A stretch of 64,000 nucleotides of DNA from contig NZ_CP034438.1 of the NCBI RefSeq assembly GCF_003952265.1, forward strand, positions 682,001 through 746,000, written 5' to 3'. The notes beneath the pieces are model-generated. The model made no database searches. It was not told the origin of the DNA and saw nothing but the letters and a program-made list of their open reading frames with translations. A program made the position numbers and the translations under genes. Shown here piece after piece: positions 34,697 through 43,785 of the stretch. The DNA is from Flaviflexus salsibiostraticola (lineage in GTDB: Bacteria > Actinomycetota > Actinomycetes > Actinomycetales > Actinomycetaceae). Position 1 is the stretch's first letter. Every line of letters starts with the position of its first letter.

Positions 34697-35546
34697 CTGC
34701 GAGGGCGTGGGTCCGGTATTCGATCGGGCTCATGCCCTTGAGCGTTAGGGATAGTCGCTGGGTGTTGTACCAGGCGATATAGGTGTGCAGGGCTGATTCG
34801 AGAGCGGCGATGTCGTCGTGGGTGTCGTGGTGGAACATCTCTTCCTTGACGTGTCCGAAGAAGTTCTCCATCACCGCGTTGTCCAGGCAGTTGCCCTTGC
34901 GTGACATCGATTGCCGTGCCCCTGCGTTGGCCAAGGCAGCACGCCAGGCTCCATGCTGGTACTGGAATCCCTGGTCTGAATGGACAAGCACAGTCGCTCC
35001 TGGAGGCAGGGCGCTGAGCGCGGCTTTAAGCGGGGTCAGGGTGAACTCCACTGTCGGGCTGGGACCGATCGAGTAGGACAGCACCGAGCGGTCGAAGAGA
35101 TCCATGATCGGTGACAGATACAGCTTGTCGGCTCCGATGCGGAACTCGGTGACATCGGTGACCCATTTCTGGTTCGGCTCGGTGGCGGTGAAGTCCCGAT
35201 TGAGGACATTGTCCGCGATGGTGCCGACCTGTCCGCGATAGCTGACATACCGTTTCCGTGATCGGGTCTTGCACTTCAACCCGAGCTCGCGCATCAGTTT
35301 CCATACCGTCTTCTGCGATATCTGCATGCCGCGGCGGTGAAGTTCCAGACGAATGCGTCGGTGCCCGTACCTGCCCTGCCTGCTGGAGAAGATCTCCGTG
35401 ATCAAGGCTTTGACTGCAGCGTGGCGGTCGGGACGGTTCAATGCGCGCAGATGGTAGTAGAACGTGGACCTGGGCAGGCGTGCGATCTCCAGCAGCACCG
35501 CCAGATTGTAGTCCGACTTGAGGGTGGCGACAGCGAGGGTTCTCAC
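34551..35546 (-). CDS. IS150-group transposase OrfB (DDE), read through into cargo
   Basis: Catalytic domain of the IS3-family transposase. The DDE triad is visible in NQKWVTDVTEF, LVHSDQGFQY and SRKGNCLDNAVMENFFGHVKEE. The native protein should end at about residue 284 (...YRTHALAA); the cargo removed that stop, so the frame continues some 48 codons antisense through the hydrolase fragment to give 331 aa. GTG at 35546 overlaps the orfA stop; an A6 run at 35576-35581 also allows a -1 fusion product. Activity with the extra tail is uncertain. Confidence 0.9.
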   Translation of the reverse strand: MRTLAVATLKSDYNLAVLLEIARLPRSTFYYHLRALNRPDRHAAVKALITEIFSSRQGRYGHRRIRLELHRRGMQISQKTVWKLMRELGLKCKTRSRKRYVSYRGQVGTIADNVLNRDFTATEPNQKWVTDVTEFRIGADKLYLSPIMDLFDRSVLSYSIGPSPTVEFTLTPLKAALSALPPGATVLVHSDQGFQYQHGAWRAALANAGARQSMSRKGNCLDNAVMENFFGHVKEEMFHHDTHDDIAALESALHTYIAWYNTQRLSLTLKGMSPIEYRTHALAVQWTGSPNRSSLASTVRPTRTSFQHHRCSPTSCGTSPPATPRAPRANR

Positions 35547-36031
35547 CTGTGCCCCTGATCCCTCAAGTCCCGCAATTTTTTCAGGTACGCGTTCTCCGCC
35601 CGCAACCGCTCGTTCTCCCGCTGGACCTGCTCGAGCTCACTGAGCTGGCGCGGCGGAGCATCATCGTCTTTACGTGGACGGCCTTTGGGCTTGGGTCGAA
35701 GGCCGGCCTCACCCTCATCTCGATAGCGACGCACCCATGCATCGATGAGCTTAGGAGAGGACAGCTGGAACTCCTGAGCCAGGGCTGGTTTCGACTCCCC
35801 GGCCAGGACACGCTCTACGACGACCTTCTTCTTCTCATACGAGTGCTGAGTCCTGGTTGGCTTGTTCATGAGGCACAATCTGCCATGGATCCGCCACCGG
35901 TCATAGAGCCGCGCCACGCGACCTTCAGGCACGCACAGCCGAGTCGCAACAAACCATGCGCCGTAGCCCCGTTCGAACAAGCCAACAGCCTCTTCACGCT
36001 GCTGTGGCGATAACAAAGACCTCAAATACAT
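35543..36031 (-). CDS. IS150-group transposase OrfA (helix-turn-helix)
   Basis: A 162-aa DNA-binding subunit. An N-terminal helix-turn-helix (REEAVGLFERGYGAWFVATRL) is followed by a second one (PALAQEFQLSSPKLIDAWVRRY) and a C-terminal leucine-zipper-like helix (LEQVQRENERLRAENAYLKKL). Length and order are typical of the group. It appears intact, as do the terminal repeat and the spacing upstream of its ATG at 36031. Confidence 0.9.
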   Translation of the reverse strand: MYLRSLLSPQQREEAVGLFERGYGAWFVATRLCVPEGRVARLYDRWRIHGRLCLMNKPTRTQHSYEKKKVVVERVLAGESKPALAQEFQLSSPKLIDAWVRRYRDEGEAGLRPKPKGRPRKDDDAPPRQLSELEQVQRENERLRAENAYLKKLRDLRDQGHR

Positions 36032-36065
36032 GAAATACTCCCCGGAAATCGGAACTGACTTCTAC

Positions 36066-36090
36066 AGTCCAACTTCCGGGGAGCACTTCA
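36066..36090. repeat. IS terminal inverted repeat (left end, transposase start side)
   Basis: Reading inward on the minus strand: TGAAGTGCTCCCC then GGAA and GTTGGACT. About 18 of 25 positions match the opposite end at 32801. It is followed outward by GATTG. Confidence 0.8.
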
Positions 36091-36105
36091 GATTGCCCCG
36101 GCCCC
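36091..36105 (-). terminator. Right half of the split terminator plus right GATTG copy
   Basis: GATTG (36091-36095), then CCCCGGCCCC (36096-36105). This is the partner of 32785-32794 across the 3.3-kb insertion. It lies 15 bp past the 5'-nucleotidase stop, where a terminator is expected. Confidence 0.8.
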
Positions 36106-36120
36106 TCCTGTTCTGGTCGG

Positions 36121-38643
36121 TCAGCGAACCACGCGGTTCACACCGGGTGTGTCAATGCCATCGCCGTTCCAGTCGCCGACGAGGACGGAGTCGCCTGCTC
36201 GACCGTAGACAAGGGTCGTGTCGGCGCTTCCACCCGTGTGGGCGTTGTTGATGTAGAAGACGTTGCCGCGCACGAGCGTGATCGTGTCGGCGCCGTCCCC
36301 ATCGAAGTCTCCCGCGAGCGCCCGGTCACCGAGGCGGCCATAGGCGTAGGAGGTGTCGGCGATGCCGCCGCGCAGCTCGTTCGAGACGAAGAACGTCGTG
36401 CCGCGGCGAACCGTGATCGTGTCCGAGCCGGACGCGTCCCAGTCGCCGACGAGCGCCTCGTCGCCGACTCGACCGTAGTCGAAGACGGTGTCGGCGGCGC
36501 CGCCGCGCAGCTCATTCGCGATGTAGTACGTGTTGCCACGACGCACCGCCAGGGTGTCACCGCCGGTGCCATCCCAGTCACCGACGACGACCTCGTCCCC
36601 GACACGGCCATAGTTGAACTCGTGGGTGGCCCGGCCGGTGGCGAGTGCATCGTTGAGGAAGAAGGCATTGCCGCGGCGGACGCCGAGCGTGTCCTTCCCG
36701 TCACCGTTCCAGTCGCCGACGAGGACCTCATCGCCGATGCGGCCGTAGGAGAACGCGTCGTCATGGGTGGTCGAGGTCCAGCTGTTCGAGAGGTAGAAGA
36801 CGTTGCCCTTCGGTGCCGGTCCGGGCTCCTCCGGTTCGGGGGTGACGACGGTCGAGGACGAGACCGTCCAGTTCTCGACGAAGAAGTCGGCCGGATCGAT
36901 CGTGCCGGCCTCGATCGCCCAGTCGATCATGAGGTCGCGGATCGCCTTCTGCTCGTTGTAGACGACGGGAGCATCGACGACGTGCGGGTAGCCGCTGCCG
37001 CCGGACTGGCGGTAGTTGTTGAGGACGAGCACCATCCGGTCGTCGTCGCCGACCGGCGTTCCGTCCGGGTAGGAGAGGTTCTCGATGCGCTCGCCGACCG
37101 GCTTGGAGATGTTGATGTGGTAGTCGACGCCGGCGAGGATGTCGTAGGCGTAGTCGGGGATGCCACGGGTCTCTCCCGGGTACAGCGCGTTCGTCACGTC
37201 GAACCAGTCGGTGATCTCAGCGTCCTCCTCGACCTGCTTGTAGTAGCGGGCGGCGTACTCGAGGTAGTCGCGCACCTGCTCGCCGGTGAGCTCAACCGCC
37301 ATGAGCGTGTTGTCGTAGATGTAGAGGGCTGCCATGTCGGCCACCGTCACGTCACCCTCGCGGAAGATCGCCGTGCGGGAGAACGGGGCCGCTGCTGAGA
37401 GGAGCGGCAGGTCCGCGTAGTCCGTCCCGGCGAGCGCGCGCTCCGCCTCGTCCATCTGAACCCGGGAGATGAAGTCGACGATCGCGGTGTCCTCGTAGAC
37501 GGACGTTGCGGCCGACATCGTCTCGGTCGCCTGCGCAACGACCTGCGAGACCCACGCGAGCGTCTTGTCATGCCAGGGCGCGATGACGTCTTCGATTGCG
37601 GGATCCGGTGCGTAATCGGGGGCGCCTACGGCAACCGCGGTCGGCTTGACCGTGTCTGACCAGATGACCTCGGGCGCACCGTCGGTGTCGAGCTGGAGCG
37701 GGATGTCGACGTTCGACAGGAAGCGGGCATGGTAGCCCGGCTGAGTGAAGAGCACCTGCTCACCGTCGGCGTTCTGGAAGTACTCCTGGACCTTGTCCAG
37801 GCGGTGGGAATGCCCGCCGACGATGACGTCCACCCCACTCGTCTGCCTCGCGATCGAGGTGGCGACGTTCTCCTCGAGATCAGCGGGGTCCCATACGTAG
37901 CCCTCTGCGTCGAGACCGGTGTGGGCGAGGACGACGACGACATCTGCGCCTGCCTCCTCAACCTCCGGGACGAATTCCTGGACGGCGAGAACGGGGTCCT
38001 CGAAGGTGAGCCTGTTTTGCACGTGGAGCCGGTCCCAGATGCGGACACCGGGGGTGACGACGCCGACGACGCCGATGTTGACCTCTTGGCCGGCGGTCGA
38101 CGTCTTCGTCACCATCGTCCACGGCTCGAGATAGGGGTCGCCGGTGTCCACGTCGATGACGTTCGCTCCCAGCAGCGGCATCTCCAGGTTCATCTCATAC
38201 TGGGCGAGATCCTCGAGTCCGTAGTTGAACTCGTGGTTGCCGACGACGCCGGCGTCGTAGCCCAGGTGGTTGAAGACGGACGCCATGGGATCGACCGTGT
38301 CACCCGCGCGCTCCGAGTGGTAGACGCTCTCAAGTGGATTGCCCTGATTGGCGTCACCATTGTCGAGCAGAATAACGGATTCCGCGCCCTTCTCGGCGCG
38401 GATCTCGGTGATGGCAGTGGACAGGCGATCCATACCGCGCGCGTTTTGGGCGTTCGACGCTCCGAACGTCGTTCCGGTGAAGTAATCCCAGTCGAGCGCG
38501 GTTCCGTGAAGGTCAGTCGTGGCCAGCAGGGTGAGGCTGTCCTCCGGCGCCTCCATCTTCCGGATTTCGGCGTGGGCTATCGATGGTGTGAGGGCGACAG
38601 CGGCTGCAATGCCGGCCACCCCCAGTGATCTGGATAATCTCAT
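36121..38643 (-). CDS. Secreted 5'-nucleotidase/UDP-sugar-hydrolase family protein with C-terminal repeats
   Basis: An 840-aa exported nucleotide phosphatase. A Sec signal peptide ends at about residue 25 (SIAHA). The metallophosphoesterase domain shows LATTDLHGT, LLDNGDANQG, VVGNHEFNYG and IVGGHSHR, followed by the 5'-nucleotidase C domain (NNYRQSGGSGYP). After a Pro/Glu linker come five repeats of about 45 residues with the YGR.GDEVLVGDWNGDG core, resembling FG-GAP/calcium-loop modules that may bind the cell surface. No LPXTG. ATG at 38643 has GGAG eight bases upstream. Its terminator is split by the insertion element. Confidence 0.87.
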   Translation of the reverse strand: MRLSRSLGVAGIAAAVALTPSIAHAEIRKMEAPEDSLTLLATTDLHGTALDWDYFTGTTFGASNAQNARGMDRLSTAITEIRAEKGAESVILLDNGDANQGNPLESVYHSERAGDTVDPMASVFNHLGYDAGVVGNHEFNYGLEDLAQYEMNLEMPLLGANVIDVDTGDPYLEPWTMVTKTSTAGQEVNIGVVGVVTPGVRIWDRLHVQNRLTFEDPVLAVQEFVPEVEEAGADVVVVLAHTGLDAEGYVWDPADLEENVATSIARQTSGVDVIVGGHSHRLDKVQEYFQNADGEQVLFTQPGYHARFLSNVDIPLQLDTDGAPEVIWSDTVKPTAVAVGAPDYAPDPAIEDVIAPWHDKTLAWVSQVVAQATETMSAATSVYEDTAIVDFISRVQMDEAERALAGTDYADLPLLSAAAPFSRTAIFREGDVTVADMAALYIYDNTLMAVELTGEQVRDYLEYAARYYKQVEEDAEITDWFDVTNALYPGETRGIPDYAYDILAGVDYHINISKPVGERIENLSYPDGTPVGDDDRMVLVLNNYRQSGGSGYPHVVDAPVVYNEQKAIRDLMIDWAIEAGTIDPADFFVENWTVSSSTVVTPEPEEPGPAPKGNVFYLSNSWTSTTHDDAFSYGRIGDEVLVGDWNGDGKDTLGVRRGNAFFLNDALATGRATHEFNYGRVGDEVVVGDWDGTGGDTLAVRRGNTYYIANELRGGAADTVFDYGRVGDEALVGDWDASGSDTITVRRGTTFFVSNELRGGIADTSYAYGRLGDRALAGDFDGDGADTITLVRGNVFYINNAHTGGSADTTLVYGRAGDSVLVGDWNGDGIDTPGVNRVVR

Positions 38644-38825
38644 TGGTCATACTCCTTCGTTGAGACCAAGGGAAACCCGCGCGCGTGTGCGGGTGGGCAC
38701 GGGTCTCCAGCCTAAAGTCTCACAACTCCAGCGTCCACCGATTTCGGTTGTATACCCATGGCAGGGACCGCGGCAGGACCGAGTTCGACCAGGGCGTCCG
38801 GCACGCAGTCGCCCCGCCACGCAGA

Positions 38826-38853
38826 AGGGCGGCGGTCCGAAGACCGCCGCCCT
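38826..38853 (-). terminator. argG terminator with UUCG tetraloop
   Basis: A perfect 12-bp stem AGGGCGGCGGTC/GACCGCCGCCCT; on the minus strand the loop is TTCG, a very stable tetraloop. It lies eight bases past the argG stop and ends the arginine operon. Confidence 0.85.
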
Positions 38854-38861
38854 ATGCTGGA

Positions 38862-40103
38862 TCAGCTGAGAATCGACTCCCCCAACGCCTCACCGTGGCC
38901 GAACGCCACGTCACGGGCTGCTGCGAGCTTCGACGGGAGGCCCGTGATCTCGATGAAGCCGCGGGCCGCCGACTGGTCGAACGTATCGCCCGCGTCGTAG
39001 GTCGCGAGGTTGAAGTCGTACAGCGACGTGTCGGAGCGCCGTCCGGTCACGGTGGCGCGGCCGCCGTGGAGCGTCATCCGCACATCGCCGGACACGTAGC
39101 GCTGGGTGTCGGCGATGAACGCGTCGAGGGACTTCTTGAGCGGCGAGAACCACTGGCCCTCGTAGACCATGTTGGTCCACTGATCGGACACGGTCCGCTT
39201 GAAGCGTGCCTGGTCACGGTCGAGGGTGACGTCCTCGAGCTGGCGGTGCGCCTCGATGAGGGTCATCGCACCCGGGGCCTCATAGATCTCGCGCGACTTG
39301 ATGCCGACCATGCGGTCCTCGACGATGTCGATGCGGCCGATGCCCTGGGCGCCGGCACGCTGGTTCAGCTGCTGGATGGCCTGCAGGGGGGTGACGCGGG
39401 CGCCGTCAATCGCGACCGGGATGCCCTCCTCAAACGTGATGATGACCTCGTCGGGCAGGGGCGGGTACGTCGGATCGTCCGTGTACGAGTAGACGTCCTT
39501 TGTCGGTGCGTTCCAGATGTCCTCGAGGAAGCCGGTCTCAATGGCGCGGCCCCACACGTTCTGATCGATCGAGAACGGGTTGCTCTTCGTCGTCTCGATG
39601 GGGAGGCTGTGCCTGGTCGCGTACTCAATCGCGAACTCGCGGGTCAGCGCCAGGTCACGAACCGGGGCGAGGCACTGCAGATCCGGGCCGAGGGAGGTGA
39701 TGCCGACCTCGAAGCGGACCTGGTCGTTGCCCTTGCCCGTGCATCCGTGGGCCACCGTTGTCGCGTTGAAGCGGCGTGCCGCCGTCACGAGATGCTTGAC
39801 GATGATCGGCCTCGAGATCGCCGAGACCAGCGGGTACGCATCCATGTACAGGCCGTTGGCGGCGAGCGCCGGCATGCAGTACTCCTCCGCGAACTCGTCG
39901 CGGGCATCGGCGATGTAGGCTTCCACAGCTCCGCAGTCGAGCGCGCGCTGGCGGATGACCTCAAGGTCTTCGCCTCCCTGCCCGACGTCGACGGAGACGG
40001 TCACCACTTCGGCGCCGGTCTGTTCCGCGATCCATCCGATTGCGACGGAGGTGTCGAGCCCACCGGAGTAGGCGAGGACGACACGATCCTTGTGTTCGCT
40101 CAT
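38862..40103 (-). CDS. argG: Argininosuccinate synthase
   Basis: Joins citrulline and aspartate using ATP. The 413-aa protein carries the ATP pyrophosphatase loop [11 protein letters not shown] near the N-terminus and the signatures [15 protein letters not shown] and [13 protein letters not shown] at 40103 overlaps the argR stop as ATGA. It is the last gene of the arg operon and is followed by a strong hairpin. Confidence 0.96.
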   Translation of the reverse strand: MSEHKDRVVLAYSGGLDTSVAIGWIAEQTGAEVVTVSVDVGQGGEDLEVIRQRALDCGAVEAYIADARDEFAEEYCMPALAANGLYMDAYPLVSAISRPIIVKHLVTAARRFNATTVAHGCTGKGNDQVRFEVGITSLGPDLQCLAPVRDLALTREFAIEYATRHSLPIETTKSNPFSIDQNVWGRAIETGFLEDIWNAPTKDVYSYTDDPTYPPLPDEVIITFEEGIPVAIDGARVTPLQAIQQLNQRAGAQGIGRIDIVEDRMVGIKSREIYEAPGAMTLIEAHRQLEDVTLDRDQARFKRTVSDQWTNMVYEGQWFSPLKKSLDAFIADTQRYVSGDVRMTLHGGRATVTGRRSDTSLYDFNLATYDAGDTFDQSAARGFIEITGLPSKLAAARDVAFGHGEALGESILS

Positions 40104-40612
40104 GCGTTATTCTCTTTCTCTGGTGACCGCTGTTCGGCCAGATGTAGAAGGTACGTTGCCAGTGATGTCGCCCGATCTCCGGAATCGGTGACGAGGAGGA
40201 CGGTATCGTCGCCCGCGACGCAGCCGAGGACGCCCTCGAGGACTGCGCGGTCGACTGAGGAGGCGAGGATCTGTGCGGCGCCGGGCGGAGTGCGGAGCAC
40301 AACCTGGTTGAAGGCGACCCTCGCGGTGAGCAGGAAATCGCGGCAGTAGCGCTCGAGATAGTCGCGCGCGGCGACCGTCGCATCCGGCATGTCATCCGGG
40401 TTCGGCAGGACGTAGGCCTGCCGGCCGCTGCTGAACCGGACCTTCGTCGCCCTCAGGTCGTCGAGGTCGCGGGACAGCGTCGCCTGGGTGACGACGATTC
40501 CGCGATCGGCGAGCTCGACCCGCAGGGCCTCCTGTGACGCGATGTGGGAGGTGTTGATGATCTCGGCGATCACAGCGTGACGGGCGGCCCGAGTGGTCGG
40601 CGTCGTCTTCAC
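40100..40612 (-). CDS. argR: Arginine repressor
   Basis: Hexameric repressor/activator of arginine genes with arginine as corepressor. The 170-aa protein has a winged helix N-terminus ([18 protein letters not shown]) and a C-terminal arginine-binding domain with [15 protein letters not shown] at 40612 follows the argD stop by one base. Likely autoregulates the operon; I could not find a convincing ARG box by eye upstream of argC. Confidence 0.93.
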   Translation of the reverse strand: MKTTPTTRAARHAVIAEIINTSHIASQEALRVELADRGIVVTQATLSRDLDDLRATKVRFSSGRQAYVLPNPDDMPDATVAARDYLERYCRDFLLTARVAFNQVVLRTPPGAAQILASSVDRAVLEGVLGCVAGDDTVLLVTDSGDRATSLATYLLHLAEQRSPEKENNA

Positions 40613-40613
40613 G

Positions 40614-41741
40614 TCATCCCCTCAGGTCCCGCAGGGTCTCGACGAAGGGCTCGAGATCGGTCGGGGTGATGATGAGGGGCGGAGCGATCCGCAGCGTGTC
40701 CTCACCGGTGGCGTTGACGATGAAGCCGCGCTCCCTCATCTGTCCCACCAGTCCGGGGGCGTCCTGGACCGTGATGCCGAGGAGCAGGCCGGCGCCGCGA
40801 ACCGCGAAGCCCGCATTCTCAATGGCCTGCCTCAACCATGCACCCGTCTCCGCCACGTTCTCGAGCAGCCCCGCAACGCGGTCGATGACGGCCAGGGAGG
40901 CCGCCGCGACAACGGGGTTGCCGCCGAAGGTGCTGCCGTGGCTGCCGGGGGTGAACAGCTCGGCGGCCGGGCCGGTCGCGATGATCGCACCGACCGGCAT
41001 GCCGCCGCCCAGACCCTTCGCGAGGGTGACGACGTCGGCCTCGATGTGCTCAGTATGGGCGAACCAGCGTCCGGTCCGTCCCATGCCGGTCTGGATCTCG
41101 TCGACGACGAGGAGGGCGCCGACGCGGTCCGCCGTCCGCCTCGCGGCAGCGAGGAACTCGGGGCTGAGGGGGACGACGCCGCGCTCGCCCTGAATCGGCT
41201 CGATGAAGATCGCGGCGACATCATCGCCGAGGGTCTCAAGGGCCTCGACGTCCGTGCTGATGAACCCGCATCCCGGGATCTGCCCGAAGGGCTCACGGAT
41301 GGCGGGCTTGTGGGTGATCGAGAGGGCACCCAGGGTGCGGCCATGGAAGCCGCCCTCGAGGGCGATGATCCGCCCGCCGGGCTTGTGCAGCATGGCGAGC
41401 TTCATCGCCCCTTCGTTCGCCTCCGCGCCCGAGTTCGCGAGGAACACCTTGCCGGAACGGCCGCCCTCGCCGACAAGGAGGTCGACCAGCTTCGCGGCCA
41501 GCGCGATCTGCGGCTCGGTCGTGAAGAAGTTGGAGACGTGGGCGAGCTTCGCGGCCTGGTCCGCGATCGCGCGCACCATCGCCGGGTCCGCGTAGCCGAG
41601 GGCGTTGACGGCGATGCCGGCGAGCAGGTCGAGGTGCTTCTTCCCGTCGGTGTCCCAGACGTAGGCGCCTTCGCCTCGGTCCATGACGAGCGCGGGGGTG
41701 CCGAAGGCGTTCTGGTACACCTTCTGGTAGGTCTCAATCAT
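40614..41741 (-). CDS. argD: Acetylornithine aminotransferase
   Basis: PLP enzyme of class III making N-acetylornithine. The 375-aa protein has [17 protein letters not shown] and the Schiff-base lysine in [18 protein letters not shown] at 41741 overlaps the argB stop (ATGA). In mycobacteria argF follows; here argR follows directly, one base away. Confidence 0.95.
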   Translation of the reverse strand: MIETYQKVYQNAFGTPALVMDRGEGAYVWDTDGKKHLDLLAGIAVNALGYADPAMVRAIADQAAKLAHVSNFFTTEPQIALAAKLVDLLVGEGGRSGKVFLANSGAEANEGAMKLAMLHKPGGRIIALEGGFHGRTLGALSITHKPAIREPFGQIPGCGFISTDVEALETLGDDVAAIFIEPIQGERGVVPLSPEFLAAARRTADRVGALLVVDEIQTGMGRTGRWFAHTEHIEADVVTLAKGLGGGMPVGAIIATGPAAELFTPGSHGSTFGGNPVVAAASLAVIDRVAGLLENVAETGAWLRQAIENAGFAVRGAGLLLGITVQDAPGLVGQMRERGFIVNATGEDTLRIAPPLIITPTDLEPFVETLRDLRG

Positions 41742-42634
41742 TCGTTGTCCTTCGTGACGAGTGTGCCGACTCCGGCATCGGTAAAGATCTCGAGAAGCAT
41801 GGAGTGGGCCATGCGGCCGTCGATGATGTGGGCGGCCTCCACTCCGGCGTCGATGGCATAGAGCGCCGCCTCCATCTTCGGCTTCATCCCCGCATCGAGG
41901 GACGGCAGGAGCTCGCGCACCTGCTCGGCCGAGACGGTTGGCGCGAGGGAGTCCTTGTTGGGCCAGTCGAGATAGAGACCCTCGACATCGGTGAGCATGA
42001 GCAGCTTGCTCGCACCGAGAGCACCGGCAATTGCGGCGGCCGCGGTATCGGCGTTGACATTGAGGATCCCATCACCCTCAACATCGGTCGCGATCGTCGA
42101 GACGACCGGGATGCGGCCGGCGTCGAGCAGCTCGAGGATGCCGGCGGGATTGACGTGGTGGATGTCCCCGACCTGGCCGAGGTCGATCTCCTCGCCCTCG
42201 ATGGTCGTCGTGCGCTTCGTCGCCGTGAGAAGGCCGGCATCCTCCCCCGACATGCCGACCGCGTAGGGCGCATCTCTATTGATGAGGGAGACGAGTTCGC
42301 GCTGCACCTGGCCGGTCAGCACCATTCGGACGATGTCCATCGCCTCCGGAGATGTGACCCGCAGTCCCCCGCGGAATTCCGACTCGATGCCGAGCCGACC
42401 CAGCATCGAATTGATCTGGGGTCCGCCGCCGTGGACGATGACGGGGCGAAGCCCGACATGGTGGAAGAACATGACGTCGTGGACGAAGGCCTGCTTGAGC
42501 TCGTCATTGACCATCGCGTTGCCGCCATACTTGATGACGACGGTCTGGCCGGCGAACTCCCTGATCCAGGGCAGTGCCTGAACCAGGACCTCCGCCTTCG
42601 TCTGTGCTGCCTGCAGCCTGTCGAGAATGCTCAT
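41738..42634 (-). CDS. argB: Acetylglutamate kinase
   Basis: Phosphorylates N-acetylglutamate, normally the arginine-inhibited step. The 298-aa amino-acid-kinase fold has [23 protein letters not shown] and [18 protein letters not shown] at 42634 overlaps the argJ stop. The frame is open further upstream but that is argJ antiphase. The N-terminal helix needed for arginine inhibition appears present. Confidence 0.95.
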   Translation of the reverse strand: MSILDRLQAAQTKAEVLVQALPWIREFAGQTVVIKYGGNAMVNDELKQAFVHDVMFFHHVGLRPVIVHGGGPQINSMLGRLGIESEFRGGLRVTSPEAMDIVRMVLTGQVQRELVSLINRDAPYAVGMSGEDAGLLTATKRTTTIEGEEIDLGQVGDIHHVNPAGILELLDAGRIPVVSTIATDVEGDGILNVNADTAAAAIAGALGASKLLMLTDVEGLYLDWPNKDSLAPTVSAEQVRELLPSLDAGMKPKMEAALYAIDAGVEAAHIIDGRMAHSMLLEIFTDAGVGTLVTKDNE

Positions 42635-43785
42635 GTTGTGTACGCCGAATTCTCCGTGACGTAGTCGTACGTCAGGTCGTTGGTCCAGATCTGTGCCGAC
42701 TCCTCGCCGGAGCCGAGCTGAAGCTCGATGATGACGTCCCTCTGGGCCGCCATGTCGACCTCGTCGCGCCTGCCGGTGTCGACACCGTTCTGCGCGACCG
42801 GGACGCCATTGATGATGACGGCGAGGTCGGCCGGATCGAAGGGGGCCACCGCCTCGGGCACCGTGCCCGCCGCGGAGATGATCCTGCCCCAGTTGGGGTC
42901 GTTGCCGAAGATCGCGCACTTGAAGAGGTTAGACTGGGCGATCGCGCGGGCGACCGCGAGGGCACCCGCTGCGGTGGCCGACTTCGTCACCCGCAGGTCG
43001 ATATCGTGGCTGGCACCCTCGGCGTCGGCGATGATCTGCCTCGCGAGGTCCCCGCACACCGCCCGCAGGCCCGCCTGGAACTCGTCCGGATCGGGTGCGA
43101 TTCCGCTTGCTCCGGACGCAAGAAGGAGGACCGTGTCATTGGTCGACATGCAGCCATCGACGTCGATCCTGTTGAAGGTGAGGTCGACGGCGACCGCCAG
43201 TGCGTCCTGTGCCGATGTGGGGTCGAGGACGGCGTCGGTCGTGATGACGCACAGCATGGTCGCCATGCCCGGAGCGATCATGCCGGCGCCCTTCGCCATG
43301 CCGCCGATCCGGAAGCCCGCCGCGAACTGCGCCTCTTTCCGCTTCGTGTCCGTCGTCATGATCGCCTCAGCGGCGGCGGAGCCGCCGTCCTCGCTCAGCG
43401 CCGGGACGGCGCTGATGACGCCGGTGACGAGGGGCTCGGCCGTGAGCGCGGTCCCGATAACGCCGGTCGAGCAGATGGCGACGTCATGGACGTCGATGCC
43501 GAGACTGTCGGCAGCCTGCTGCGCGGTCGCCTCCGTCACCGCCATGCCGCCCGGTGTCGCGACGTTGGCATTGCCGGAGTTGAGAACCACGGCCCGAATG
43601 GTGCCATCCTCGATCGCGCTCTTCGTCCACGTGACGGGCCAGGCGACGACACGGTTCGTCGTGAACACGCCGGCGGCCGTGTGGTGGGGCCCGTCGTTGA
43701 CGACGAGAGCCAGATCGGGCCTGCCCGATGCCTTGAGGCCGGCGGTGACGCCGGCGGCGCGGAAGCCGAGGGGATACGTGATCAT
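42631..43785 (-). CDS. argJ: Glutamate N-acetyltransferase / ornithine acetyltransferase
   Basis: Recycles the acetyl group from acetylornithine to glutamate; may also start the pathway. The 384-aa precursor has the self-cleavage site [15 protein letters not shown], where the Thr becomes the nucleophile of the beta chain. ATG at 43785 overlaps the argC stop as ATGA; earlier in-frame codons lie in argC. Confidence 0.95.
   Translation of the reverse strand: MITYPLGFRAAGVTAGLKASGRPDLALVVNDGPHHTAAGVFTTNRVVAWPVTWTKSAIEDGTIRAVVLNSGNANVATPGGMAVTEATAQQAADSLGIDVHDVAICSTGVIGTALTAEPLVTGVISAVPALSEDGGSAAAEAIMTTDTKRKEAQFAAGFRIGGMAKGAGMIAPGMATMLCVITTDAVLDPTSAQDALAVAVDLTFNRIDVDGCMSTNDTVLLLASGASGIAPDPDEFQAGLRAVCGDLARQIIADAEGASHDIDLRVTKSATAAGALAVARAIAQSNLFKCAIFGNDPNWGRIISAAGTVPEAVAPFDPADLAVIINGVPVAQNGVDTGRRDEVDMAAQRDVIIELQLGSGEESAQIWTNDLTYDYVTENSAYTT

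Larger units (their letters stand above)
32801..36090 (-). mobile_element. IS150-group (IS3 family) element carrying about 1.85 kb of cargo
   Basis: Outer ends read TGAACTGTTCCCC (left) and, inward from the right, TGAAGTGCTCCCC, both followed by TTGGAC, the IS150-group terminal pattern. GATTG flanks both ends. Transposase genes fill 34697-36031. The cargo occupies 32845-34696, between the transposase 3' end and the left terminal repeat. Without it the element would be about 1.44 kb, the normal size for the group, and the transposase would end ALAA-stop. The cargo is bounded by a 4-base CTGC direct repeat. The element sits in a terminator loop. Confidence 0.82.

Noticed and set aside
34690..36075. 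IS bounded by TGGACTG at 34693 and CAGTCCA at 36071 (1,379 bp)
   Set aside because: These are inner parts of the terminal region. The flanks do not match, whereas ends at 32801 and 36090 give full IS150-type termini and a perfect 5-bp duplication.
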